Shown here in pieces: positions 53,338 to 61,827 of a stretch of DNA of 64,000 nucleotides (positions are counted from its first letter, which is position 1; the number at the start of each line of letters is the position of its first letter). Made by a program: the position numbers and the translations under genes. This DNA is from an uncultured cyanobacterium (GTDB lineage: Bacteria > Cyanobacteriota > Cyanobacteriia > Cyanobacteriales > Nostocaceae), in assembly GCA_903903925.1 (NCBI GenBank), contig CAIVAU010000188.1, positions 45,362-109,361 on the forward strand, given 5' to 3'. Under the pieces are notes generated by a model that searched no databases, was not told where the DNA came from, and saw only the letters and a list, made by a program, of their open reading frames with translations.

Positions 53338-54257
53338 TTCTTCTCTCGCGAAGCAGTCGATGGTAATCCGAGTAAACGTGAAATTAGTGCTAGTGCCTTA
53401 CCACGAATCCGACGACCCAAACTTAGCAACCCAGGGGCAACAGCCTCCCGATCCGCAGTTGTTGAAAATCGAGCCTCTAATGACTCTTTCAGCTTCGTAA
53501 TCGTCAGTGGTCTATTTAGGGTTCCCCGTTCCGCAAGGGAAATGGAACCAGTTTCTTCTGATACAACGACACAGATGCAATTTTCGACCCGCTCAGTAAT
53601 TCCCATCGCTGCCCGGTGGCGTGTTCCCAACTGGCGCGAGGCTGTGCGTCCCGAAAGTGGTAAGATGATACCCGATGCTACAATCCGCGAGCCACGAATC
53701 AACGTCGCTCCATCGTGCAACAAAGTTTTTGGCTGAAAGATTGTCTGGATCAGTTCCTTAGAAACTTCTGCATTCAGCCTCACTCCTGGCACAGAAAAAT
53801 CTCGCTCGTCAATAGGACCAGTGGTTTCTAAAATCAGCAATGCTCCAATCCGGTTTTTTGATAGTTCTTTAACCGCATCAACAATTTCGTCAATTACGCT
53901 ATCAGATTTTGGCACAGCGCGATTCGACGGTTGAAACAACTGTCTAAATTCGCCCCGTCCTAACTGTTCCATAAATCGACGAAATTCTGACTGGAGAGCA
54001 ACTGCCATTGCCACAGCACTACCAATCACTAATTTTTCCAGTACAAAATTCAGCAGTTGTAGCTGCAACCTGGCACTTAATGCTGACGCCAACATCAAAA
54101 TAATTAATCCCCGCACCATCCAAAGCGTCCGGCGCTCACTAATAATAACAAGGATCATGTACGTCAGCGCCAGTACTAACACAATATCCAGAGTCTCAAC
54201 TAGCAAGGGCTGAGACCATCCTAGGGCTGTCAGCCATTGCTTCCACCAATCTTCCAT
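53334..54257 (-). CDS. cdaA: Diadenylate cyclase CdaA (DisA_N domain)
   Basis: A 307-residue membrane-bound c-di-AMP synthase. The N-terminus has two to three hydrophobic segments (LVETLDIVLVLALTYMILVI, TLWMVRGLIILMLASALSA). The DAC domain follows with LLHDGATLIRG (DGA motif) and GTRHRAAMG (RHR motif), both needed for ATP binding and cyclisation. It condenses two ATP to c-di-AMP, a second messenger for potassium and osmolyte control and, in other bacteria, for cell wall homeostasis. It sits between lysA and uppS on one strand with coupled translation to uppS. Confidence 0.95.
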   Translation of the reverse strand: MEDWWKQWLTALGWSQPLLVETLDIVLVLALTYMILVIISERRTLWMVRGLIILMLASALSARLQLQLLNFVLEKLVIGSAVAMAVALQSEFRRFMEQLGRGEFRQLFQPSNRAVPKSDSVIDEIVDAVKELSKNRIGALLILETTGPIDERDFSVPGVRLNAEVSKELIQTIFQPKTLLHDGATLIRGSRIVASGIILPLSGRTASRQLGTRHRAAMGITERVENCICVVVSEETGSISLAERGTLNRPLTITKLKESLEARFSTTADREAVAPGLLSLGRRIRGKALALISRLLGLPSTASREKK

Positions 54258-54284
54258 GACATCTGGATCTAACCAACTCCCGTG

Positions 54285-54355
54285 AAATTATGAATTACGA
54301 GTTGTGAATGATGAATTATGGATTTTTCATCTTTCATAATTCATAATTCATCATT
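54285..54355. repeat. Heptamer repeat hairpin between lysA and cdaA
   Basis: AATGATGAATTATG (54307-54320) and the complementary array ending AATTCATCATT (54335-54355) form a stem; both consist of ATGAATT-type heptamers. The lysA stop (TGA, complement of 54351-54353) lies inside the right arm. It may attenuate transcription into cdaA. Confidence 0.75.
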
Positions 54356-55748
54356 TCTGAATGAGTCTTTGTGGTAGGCAATCTTGTTTAATCAAGTCCT
54401 GATAAGCTTCACGCTGCAAAATTAAATTTGCTTCGCCGTTCACGACTACAACTGCTGCCGGTCGGGGTAACCGATTGTAGTTCGATGACATACTGTAATT
54501 ATACGCGCCAGTCGCCATCACGATCAGAATATCCCCTGGTTTAGTTTTTGGCAGTTGGGCATTCTTTATTAGAATATCTCCTGATTCACAATGTTTACCA
54601 GCAATTGTTACAGTTTCTGTCAGTGGCTCCGACATCCGGTTACCAACCACTGCACGATAAACTGATTGGTAAGTAATTGGGCGTGGATTATCAGCCATTC
54701 CGCCATCGACTGTGATGTAAGTTCGGATTTCTGGAATGACTTTTGATGAACCGATAGTGTAGGCAGTGACACAGGCTGTGCCAATGAGTGATCGCCCTGG
54801 TTCACACAATAATTTTGGCAACGGCAAGTTTGCTGCTGCACAAGCTTCTTCAATCACTTCACAAATCGGTTTGACCCATTCTTCAATGCTAGGTGGGTCG
54901 TCAGATTCTATATACTGAATCCCTAAACCACCACCAACATTTAACTCACGCACTGGTAAACCGTATCCACTTGCTTTACTCAACCACTGCACCATGACAG
55001 CAGCTAAATCCCGATGCGGTTGACGCTCAAAAATTTGAGAACCAATGTGGGCGTGTAATCCCACGCAATCAAGGACAGATTGTTTGCTGACAAAAGCAAA
55101 CAAGTCGTCTAAATCATTGGGATCAAAGCCAAACTTACTATCCAGATGTCCTGTGCGAATGTATTCATGTGTGTGACATTCAATACCTGGTGTCAGCCGC
55201 AGCATGATTCGGATGGGTTTATTTCCGGCTATCTCCACTAGGGTATGCAATTCATACCAATTATCCACCACAATGGTGCAACCAGACTGGATGGCTAAAT
55301 TTAGTTCTTCACGAGATTTATTATTACCGTGAAAGTAGATTTTGTCTGGATTCACACCAGCAGTTTGGGCTGTGTAGAGTTCGCCCCCAGAGACTACGTC
55401 AATTCCTAAACCAACGGAAGCGACGATCGCGCAAACTGCTAGACAACTCCACGCCTTTGAGGCATATAGTACCTGAGATTCCCCTTTGTAATAGCGCTTG
55501 AAACTTTCCTGGTACTGCTTTGATGCTGTTCGCAGGGTGTCTTCATCCAAAATGTACAATGGTGAACCAAACTGCTGAACTAGGGTGGTGACATCACAAC
55601 CCCCTATTTCTAAAGAGTCGCGACTGTTAATTCTGGCTGTTATTGGCAGAATCTGCTGATTTGGTGAAAGATTTGTGTTTTGATTGCTTGTTTGAGGTAA
55701 ATACTTACTACCAGAATTTTGAACCCCAGTAGGGTGAGTCGATACCAT
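54351..55748 (-). CDS. lysA: Diaminopimelate decarboxylase
   Basis: A 465-residue LysA from ATG 55748 (MVSTHPTGVQNS...); the frame is open further to 55886 but those residues are not family-like. PLP-binding Lys98 in LYASKAWSC, HGNNKSREEL, VGLHAHIGSQIFE, LNVGGGLGIQY, the CEPGRSLIG substrate motif and the C-terminal GDILIVMATGAYNYSMSSNYN are all present. It makes lysine from meso-diaminopimelate, the last step of lysine biosynthesis. It heads a lysA-cdaA-uppS gene string on the minus strand, with a 93-nt repeat-bearing gap before cdaA. Confidence 0.95.
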   Translation of the reverse strand: MVSTHPTGVQNSGSKYLPQTSNQNTNLSPNQQILPITARINSRDSLEIGGCDVTTLVQQFGSPLYILDEDTLRTASKQYQESFKRYYKGESQVLYASKAWSCLAVCAIVASVGLGIDVVSGGELYTAQTAGVNPDKIYFHGNNKSREELNLAIQSGCTIVVDNWYELHTLVEIAGNKPIRIMLRLTPGIECHTHEYIRTGHLDSKFGFDPNDLDDLFAFVSKQSVLDCVGLHAHIGSQIFERQPHRDLAAVMVQWLSKASGYGLPVRELNVGGGLGIQYIESDDPPSIEEWVKPICEVIEEACAAANLPLPKLLCEPGRSLIGTACVTAYTIGSSKVIPEIRTYITVDGGMADNPRPITYQSVYRAVVGNRMSEPLTETVTIAGKHCESGDILIKNAQLPKTKPGDILIVMATGAYNYSMSSNYNRLPRPAAVVVVNGEANLILQREAYQDLIKQDCLPQRLIQK

Positions 55749-55863
55749 ATTTATAAGAGTTGTCCTTGTTAAAATGACGAGTGCAATTAGGTTTGCCGAT
55801 TCCCAGTTTACCCAATAATGCGCTTTTTCACCTATGTACCAAGATTTGTCGTATTGGAATACA

Positions 55864-55885
55864 TGCTCTCGCGATCGCGAGAGCA
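55864..55885. repeat. 22-bp perfect palindrome between divergent lysA and rimI
   Basis: TGCTCTCGCGA followed by its exact complement TCGCGAGAGCA; the centre is GCGATCGC (HIP1) extended by seven bases each side. It lies 115 bp upstream of lysA and 40 bp upstream of rimI. The size and position suit an operator, or a very extended HIP1. Confidence 0.65.
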
Positions 55886-55925
55886 CGAGATGATGCTGGT
55901 CTACAAATAGCGCAAAATCTGTTAT

Positions 55926-56483
55926 ATGGAAGCCTTTAAACTAGAAATTAAAGTACTGACACCAGAAAATCTCAGTGCTGTGCTGGAACTGGATCAAGCT
56001 TGCTTTGGGGGTTTGTGGACTCTGGATGCTTACCGACGAGAGTTAGAAAGCCCTAACAGTGATTTAATCGGTTTGTTTTCCCCTCTGTTTCCCTCACAGT
56101 TGCTTGGTTTGGGTTGCTTTTGGTCAATCTTGGAGGAGGCACACATTACAATATTGGCAATCCATCCCCAATATCAATGTCGGGGTTTTGGACAGGCTTT
56201 GTTGTACTCCTTGCTCAGAACTGCTTGCGATCGCGGTTTGGAGCGAGCTACCCTCGAGGTGCGAGCCTCTAATTTGGCTGCAATATCTCTCTATGAGAAA
56301 TTTGGCTTCAAAATAGCTGGCCGACGACGGCGTTACTACAAAGATAATGGCGAGGACGCACTCATTCTTTGGCTAGGAAATTTGCAATATCCGCAATTTC
56401 AAGCGACCCTAGACCACTGGTATACCATTATTGGCGATCGTCTGAGCAAATCGTCTTGGCAGTTAGTCATTGATATTTTATGA
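55926..56483 (+). CDS. rimI: Ribosomal protein S18 alanine N-acetyltransferase (RimI, GNAT)
   Basis: A 185-residue GNAT acetyltransferase. It has the acetyl-CoA loop QCRGFGQALL, the preceding strand AHITILAIHPQY and the C-terminal LEVRASNLAAISLYEKFGF, followed by the basic RRRRYYKDNGEDALILWL. RimI acetylates the N-terminal Ala of S18 and in some bacteria other targets. ATG at 55926, divergent from lysA. The extra ~30 residues at the C-terminus are usual in cyanobacterial members. Confidence 0.9.
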   Translation: MEAFKLEIKVLTPENLSAVLELDQACFGGLWTLDAYRRELESPNSDLIGLFSPLFPSQLLGLGCFWSILEEAHITILAIHPQYQCRGFGQALLYSLLRTACDRGLERATLEVRASNLAAISLYEKFGFKIAGRRRRYYKDNGEDALILWLGNLQYPQFQATLDHWYTIIGDRLSKSSWQLVIDIL

Positions 56484-56710
56484 AAGAGGGAGCTCTTAGC
56501 AGGGAGCTCTTAGCAGGGAGCAGGGAAGGGAGCTCTTAGCAGGGAACAGGGAACAGGGACTACATAATTAAAATGCACTCGCATTTTACCCTTTATTGGG
56601 GTAGTTGTTTTATCTTTCTCCCACACTCTCCACACTCCCCACACTCCCCACACTCCCCACACTCCCCACACTCCCCACACCCCCCACACCCCCCACACCC
56701 CCCACTCCCT
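56484..56710. repeat. Direct repeats and C-rich array downstream of rimI
   Basis: 56488-56545 has three copies of GGGAGCTCTTAGCA and three GGGAACA/GGGAGCA units; 56619-56709 has about ten CCCCACACT units, the complement of the GTGTGGGGA family. No gene: the minus-strand frame through the array (repeated GVW) is a simple-repeat artefact. Confidence 0.85.
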
Positions 56711-57122
56711 GTTCTTGGTCAACTGTAGAAAGTATAAATGTTATATTTCTTTACATAATTATTTTTAATGGATGAGTAAATATAGTTCAGATGTTTTTAT
56801 GAATTGAGCTAAATATGATAAATTGAATGTTCAAACACTTCTTGACAGGAACAGTGAAGTATGATAAAAATCATCCTTTGGGAGTAGCTAAAAAAACTCA
56901 AAAATCATACTGTCAGTTGTTTTTAGTTAGTCCCGGAAATGCTTGAAAACTCAACCTCCTCAGTACACTCCCAGAAAAAAAGCAATCAATATCTAATAAT
57001 CACGGGCCTTGACTTGGGCGATCCCTGCTTGGATGTCTATTATCTTTATACAGGCATCCGAAATTTTTGCCTGTGCTAAAATCAGCGTACCGGCACGACG
57101 CAGGTGATGGGATCAATGCCAT
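56711..57122. promoter_or_regulatory. Upstream region of clpC
   Basis: 412 bp without a gene, AT-rich between 56740 and 56960. I see no convincing -35/-10 pair; several TATT/TATA hexamers precede the ATG at 57123. The clpC promoter should be here. Confidence 0.3.
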
Positions 57123-59591
57123 ATGTTTGAACGCTTCACAGAAAAAGCCATTAAGGTAATCATGCTAGCCCAGGAAGAAGCACGCCGACTGGGTCACAAC
57201 TTCGTAGGTACTGAACAAATCCTCCTCGGATTGATTGGTGAAGGTACTGGAGTGGCGGCTAAGGTACTAAAATCTATGGGTGTCAATCTCAAGGACGCCC
57301 GGATTGAAGTAGAAAAAATCATAGGCCGGGGTTCAGGTTTTGTTGCCGTGGAAATTCCGTTTACGCCACGGGCAAAACGAGTTCTGGAACTATCCTTGGA
57401 AGAAGCACGCCAATTGGGGCATAACTACATTGGCACCGAGCATCTGCTGTTGGGCCTAATCCGAGAAGGGGAAGGTGTAGCAGCCAGGGTGCTCGAAAAC
57501 CTAGGTGTAGATCTGTCTAAGGTCAGAACCCAAGTTATCCGTATGCTGGGCGAAACCGCTGAGGTTAGCGCCGGCGGACAACCACGCGGCAATAAAACCC
57601 CGACTTTGGATGAATTTGGCTCAAATTTGACCCAAATGGCAGCGGACGGCAAGCTAGATCCAGTGGTGGGTCGCGCTAAAGAAATCGAACGAGTGATCCA
57701 GATTTTGGGTCGCCGGACGAAAAATAACCCAGTCCTAATTGGGGAACCAGGGGTTGGTAAAACTGCGATCGCCGAAGGTTTGGCGACGCGGATTGCTAAC
57801 AAAGATGTCCCCGACATCCTGGAAGATAAGCGCGTGGTCACACTGGATATTGGTTTACTGGTAGCAGGAACCAAGTACCGAGGTGAATTTGAAGAACGCC
57901 TGAAGAAAATCATGGATGAAATTCGTCAGGCGGGCAATGTCGTTCTTGTGATTGACGAAGTACACACCTTAATTGGTGCAGGTGCGGCGGAAGGCGCAAT
58001 AGATGCAGCAAATATTCTCAAACCAGCATTAGCACGGGGAGAATTACAATGTATCGGCGCAACAACTCTAGATGAATACCGCAAACACATTGAGCGGGAT
58101 GCAGCCCTAGAACGTCGCTTCCAACCAGTGATGGTAGGGGAACCGTCAGTAGATGAGACAATTGAGATTTTGTACGGTTTACGTGACCGCTACGAGCAGC
58201 ACCACAAGCTGAAAATCTCCGATGAAGCTTTGGTAGCGGCGGCAAAATTGTCAGACCGTTACATTAGCGATCGCTATCTCCCAGATAAAGCTATTGACTT
58301 AATTGATGAAGCAGGTTCTCGGGTACGCTTGATTAACTCTCAACTACCACCCGCAGCTAAGGAGTTGGATAGAGAACTGCGTCAGATATTAAAAGAAAAA
58401 GACGACGCGGTTCGCAGTCAAGATTTTGACCGAGCCGGGGAATTGCGCGATCGCGAAATGGAAATCAAAGCGGAAATTCGCGCCATTGCTCAAAGCAAGA
58501 CCAATGCTGGTCGAGCCGAAGGTGAAGAACCTGTAGTCACGGAAGAGGACATTGCCCACATTGTCGCTTCCTGGACTGGTGTACCAGTCAACAAGCTGAC
58601 CGAATCTGAATCGGAAAAGCTGCTGCACATGGAAGACACCTTGCATCAGCGTCTTATTGGTCAAGAAGATGCTGTGAGGGCGGTTTCACGGGCGATTCGC
58701 CGCGCTCGTGTCGGCTTAAAAAATCCTAATCGACCAATCGCCAGCTTCGTCTTCTCTGGGCCTACTGGTGTAGGTAAAACTGAGTTAGCGAAGTCTTTGG
58801 CGGCTTACTTCTTCGGCTCAGAAGAAGCGATGATCCGTTTGGATATGTCGGAATATATGGAGCGCCACACAGTCAGCAAACTGATTGGTTCGCCTCCTGG
58901 TTATGTTGGTTACAACGAAGGCGGTCAATTGACCGAAGCTGTGCGGCGGCGTCCTTACACTGTAGTGCTGTTCGACGAAATCGAAAAAGCACACCCAGAT
59001 GTATTCAACATGCTGCTGCAAATTTTGGAAGACGGTCGGTTAACAGACGCTAAGGGTCGCACCGTAGATTTCAAGAACACCTTGCTAATTTTGACTTCCA
59101 ATATTGGTTCTAAGGTGATTGAAAAAGGCGGTGGCGGTATCGGCTTTGAGTTCTCCGACGATGTGAGTGAGTCGCAGTATAACCGGATTAAATCACTGGT
59201 TAACGAAGAACTGAAGCAGTACTTCCGTCCAGAGTTTCTCAATCGACTGGATGAAATTATCGTCTTCCGTCAACTGAGCAAGGAAGAGGTGACACAAATT
59301 GCCGACATCATGCTCAAGGAAGTCTTCGGTCGTCTGATTGAAAAAGGCATTACCTTAGAAGTCACTGAAGGCTTCAAAGACCGCCTGATTAAAGAAGGTT
59401 ACAGCCCAAGTTATGGTGCGAGACCTTTACGTCGGGCAATTATGCGCTTATTAGAAGATAGCCTTGCAGAAGAAATTCTGTCTGGTCGCATCAAAGATGG
59501 CGATACAGCGATCGTTGGTGTGGATGAAAATGGCAATGTGTTTGTCAGATCTGAACAGCGTCGGGAATTGTTAACCCCGGTCGTTGAGTAG
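57123..59591 (+). CDS. clpC: ATP-dependent Clp protease ATP-binding subunit ClpC
   Basis: An 822-residue class I Clp/Hsp100 unfoldase. N-terminal double Clp_N domain (MFERFTEKAIKVIMLAQEEA ... VGTEQILLGLIGEG), AAA1 with Walker A GEPGVGKT (207-214), the coiled middle domain with UVR-like motif (residues ~430-460), and AAA2 with Walker A GPTGVGKT (546-553) and sensor 2 GARPLRRAI. It unfolds proteins for ClpP and, in cyanobacteria, is essential and stress-linked. ATG at 57123. A strong intrinsic terminator lies 54 nt after its stop. Confidence 0.96.
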   Translation: MFERFTEKAIKVIMLAQEEARRLGHNFVGTEQILLGLIGEGTGVAAKVLKSMGVNLKDARIEVEKIIGRGSGFVAVEIPFTPRAKRVLELSLEEARQLGHNYIGTEHLLLGLIREGEGVAARVLENLGVDLSKVRTQVIRMLGETAEVSAGGQPRGNKTPTLDEFGSNLTQMAADGKLDPVVGRAKEIERVIQILGRRTKNNPVLIGEPGVGKTAIAEGLATRIANKDVPDILEDKRVVTLDIGLLVAGTKYRGEFEERLKKIMDEIRQAGNVVLVIDEVHTLIGAGAAEGAIDAANILKPALARGELQCIGATTLDEYRKHIERDAALERRFQPVMVGEPSVDETIEILYGLRDRYEQHHKLKISDEALVAAAKLSDRYISDRYLPDKAIDLIDEAGSRVRLINSQLPPAAKELDRELRQILKEKDDAVRSQDFDRAGELRDREMEIKAEIRAIAQSKTNAGRAEGEEPVVTEEDIAHIVASWTGVPVNKLTESESEKLLHMEDTLHQRLIGQEDAVRAVSRAIRRARVGLKNPNRPIASFVFSGPTGVGKTELAKSLAAYFFGSEEAMIRLDMSEYMERHTVSKLIGSPPGYVGYNEGGQLTEAVRRRPYTVVLFDEIEKAHPDVFNMLLQILEDGRLTDAKGRTVDFKNTLLILTSNIGSKVIEKGGGGIGFEFSDDVSESQYNRIKSLVNEELKQYFRPEFLNRLDEIIVFRQLSKEEVTQIADIMLKEVFGRLIEKGITLEVTEGFKDRLIKEGYSPSYGARPLRRAIMRLLEDSLAEEILSGRIKDGDTAIVGVDENGNVFVRSEQRRELLTPVVE

Positions 59592-59645
59592 ATATTTCAT
59601 TTTAGATTTTGGATTGAATTTAAAATCTTGAACCAAAAATAAGAT

Positions 59646-59680
59646 TACGGTAGAGTACGAAATTGCTCTACCGTATTTTT
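59646..59680 (+). terminator. Rho-independent terminator of clpC
   Basis: TACGGTAGAG (59646-59655) pairs perfectly with CTCTACCGTA (59666-59675), 10-base loop, followed by TTTTT (59676-59680). A textbook intrinsic terminator, 54 nt past the clpC stop. Confidence 0.9.
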
Positions 59681-59717
59681 GTTTGACTTGAAAATCAGTA
59701 ACTGGTAAAAATGATTG

Positions 59718-59806
59718 ATAAGCTGTTGCGTACTTAATTTATATATGGGACGTGGGCAAGATGCCCACACTACAATAATTTTACGTTTTCGTCTTATACA
59801 ATCTAG
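59718..59806 (+). repeat. Dispersed ~87-bp repeat (copy 2)
   Basis: Inverted relative to 30024-30110 and about 90 percent identical over the aligned part, including GTGGGCAAGATGCCCAC. It follows the clpC terminator. Confidence 0.7.
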
Positions 59807-59842
59807 CTCCTGCATACAAATGCATACCCAAAAATTTACTCT

Positions 59843-60166
59843 ATGCAGGTGCAAGTACAGACTGCTCCTCGACCAATTGAGAAGCCAGAAGTCCCATTCC
59901 CTCAGCTTGTTGGTGTGTTACTAAGTTGTGCGATCGCATTTGGTTCTCAGGGGGATGAGATTCAAATTGTGGGCAAAATTAGGACTGTGATTAGGATTAT
60001 TGGGGGGTTAATGTATGGGACTATAATGAGCATTGGAGCCGTAATGAGCATTGGATCTGTTAGGGGGATTGAAGTTGGGATTTGGATTATAGTTATGGCT
60101 GTACTTGGATTGTTAGCTCGGACTATAAAGGAAATACCGAGGTTTGATCTCTTAGCACTGACATGA
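59843..60166 (+). CDS. Small hydrophobic hypothetical protein
   Basis: A 107-residue frame, MQVQVQTAPRPIEKPEVPFP, then two to three hydrophobic segments (FPQLVGVLLSCAIAFGSQG, IIGGLMYGTIMSIGAVMSIG, IEVGIWIIVMAVLGLLARTI). No ribosome binding site, no family recognised. The stop codon falls in a strong hairpin (60155-60191), which suggests a real transcript end, but the ATG start is not well supported. Confidence 0.35.
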   Translation: MQVQVQTAPRPIEKPEVPFPQLVGVLLSCAIAFGSQGDEIQIVGKIRTVIRIIGGLMYGTIMSIGAVMSIGSVRGIEVGIWIIVMAVLGLLARTIKEIPRFDLLALT

Positions 60167-60191
60167 AATACCCTATATTTCATGTCAGTGC
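60155..60191. terminator. 16-bp perfect hairpin
   Basis: GCACTGACATGAAATA (60155-60170) and TATTTCATGTCAGTGC (60176-60191) are perfect complements with a 5-base loop. No T-tract. It overlaps the end of the small frame before it and may stop transcription from both sides, or be a mobile-element end. Confidence 0.55.
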
Positions 60192-60331
60192 AAAAGCAGC
60201 AATAACCCTCCTATGACTAGGTTTCAATAGCTCGTTTTGGAGTATTTTGAGAAACCTAGAAATAAATCAAATTGTGGTAGATGTTTAGTGGGGCATAGGG
60301 AAGGAAGTTTAATAACGAACTGTAACCCTTT

Positions 60332-61066
60332 TTATTTGTCAAAAGTCCAAAAAGTTACGATATCTGTTTTTTGCTTCCGCTTTAGGGCTGATATTGCGCC
60401 CACAGCACCAAAAGCGAGTAAACCAAACATAGCACTGGGTTCAGGAACTTTTCTGTAGGCGAAGTTATCAGTTTCAAATGCATTACCTGTTGATAACAGA
60501 ACTACTGTATTAAAATCTTCTCCCTTGTTGTTTGCAAAGAAATTAACAAAGGTATTGTCCTGAGCGCTAGTTTGATTACCTGTTGCAGTAGTTCCTGGAA
60601 CATCACTGCCACTAAAGTTCCCCACAAGCTGATCACCATTAAACAACAGAACGTGATTAAACGTGTCCACTGAACCCCAGTAGAAACCAAAGTAATCAAG
60701 CGCTTGTGCAAAGTTAATAGTTACTTCTCCGAAGCCGGGGGTACTTGATAAACTGTTGATCTGTGGAGAAACTGCCAGGAAAGGGCTTGTATCACCTGCG
60801 GGTTCGGCATATTGCCCAGCTATATTACCTTGAACTATTGTAGGAGCAGAACCATTAGAAGAGAATTTAGCAAAACCATCAGGGGTTGATGTTTGACCAT
60901 TGTTGAAATTAATTGTGGTGGTTCCAGAAATACCTGAGACTAGACCTTGGCCATCATTATTGTTTACACCACCTCTACTTATGGTGATAGCGTTAGCTGG
61001 TTTTACACCCATGAACACAATTGTCGTTCCAACCAATAGTAATGATAGTTTTTGTAGTGTAAACAT
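60332..61066 (-). CDS. PEP-CTERM sorted secreted protein
   Basis: A 244-residue protein from the ATG at 61066 (MFTLQKLSLLLVGTTIVFMG); the alternative ATG at 61084 adds six residues. The first start is preferred because an AGGA lies about 10 nt upstream. Signal peptide with cleavage near PANA; then a beta-rich, Asn- and Gly-rich domain with no Cys; at the C-terminus the PEP-CTERM sequence VPEPSAMFGLLAFGAVGAIS followed by basic ALKRKQK. The C-terminal tail after the basic cluster is longer than usual (IVTFWTFDK). PEP-CTERM proteins are processed by exosortase and are exported for surface or sheath use. Ligand unknown. Confidence 0.88.
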   Translation of the reverse strand: MFTLQKLSLLLVGTTIVFMGVKPANAITISRGGVNNNDGQGLVSGISGTTTINFNNGQTSTPDGFAKFSSNGSAPTIVQGNIAGQYAEPAGDTSPFLAVSPQINSLSSTPGFGEVTINFAQALDYFGFYWGSVDTFNHVLLFNGDQLVGNFSGSDVPGTTATGNQTSAQDNTFVNFFANNKGEDFNTVVLLSTGNAFETDNFAYRKVPEPSAMFGLLAFGAVGAISALKRKQKTDIVTFWTFDK

Positions 61067-61764
61067 GAAACTTTTCCTTGTCATTTATATCCAGAAAATG
61101 GGTGACTTTGAAGATGCATAGCTGCTTTCAACCTAATGATATTTAAGTTACCTCTAAGAAATCATATTACTTGAGAGCTAGCTTAAAATTATTGGCTTAA
61201 CTAGCTAGGCATGTTCACATTTCAAATTTAGTTTTTAATTGGTAAGAAAAAAATCGTGGATCTCCTGAAACATTAAATAGGATTGTGTGAAGATAATCTT
61301 TTTGTAAAGAAAGAAGCAATTCCTTCTCAAAAGCCCATCCACAAGGGCGTAAGTGTCAAACTGAGAATTATTTTGTTGACTCACTCAATACAGCTTAACC
61401 CTTCACAAACCAGTATTTAACAATGTGCAAACGACTGATGTATCTATGTTCTAATGCCTTTCAGTATTTACAAGATTGACACTAGTAGTCGCACTAATTA
61501 TAAAATAAAAACTATTTAGAATTGCTGTACATTTTTTTAGATATTCGATAAAGTGAATTTTAGTTTAATAATTTTACAAAGAACGGTTAATAATTTTACA
61601 AAGAACGGTAGAGGGCAGACGGTAAAAGGCAGAAAGCAGAAGGCAGTCCCCAGAAAACAAATTTCACAATCGCTTTTTGGAGCGCAAATCTGAGAAAATA
61701 TCTTGGGGCTTTTTGTTATTCAAAATCAGTATGCATATTATAATCATTTATACACATAATTTTG
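61067..61764. other. AT-rich intergenic region with 22-bp tandem duplication
   Basis: No gene is seen in ~700 bp. 61565-61586 and 61587-61608 are perfect tandem copies of a 22-bp unit (ttaataattttacaaagaac and gg). 61609-61655 is a purine-rich 'gaaggcag' repeat. The region upstream of 61084 on the minus strand should hold the promoter of the PEP-CTERM gene. Confidence 0.5.
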
Positions 61765-61793
61765 TTGGATCATGCGTATACAGCAAGTATGAT
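61765..61793 (+). promoter_or_regulatory. Candidate sigma-70 type promoter of the slipin gene
   Basis: TTGGAT (61765-61770) and TATGAT (61788-61793) are separated by 17 bp, 34 nt upstream of the slipin ATG; a GAGAG ribosome binding site lies at 61816-61820. Confidence 0.45.
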
Positions 61794-61827
61794 AATGGTA
61801 TGCTAATTTTAATAGAGAGATATACAT

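Noticed and set aside
55749..55886. N-terminal extension of LysA
   Set aside because: The added 46 residues contain no family similarity and would run through the 22-bp palindrome.
56510..56722. Minus-strand frame with repeated GVW tripeptides
   Set aside because: It is only the translation of the CCCCACACT array and has no sensible non-repeat part.
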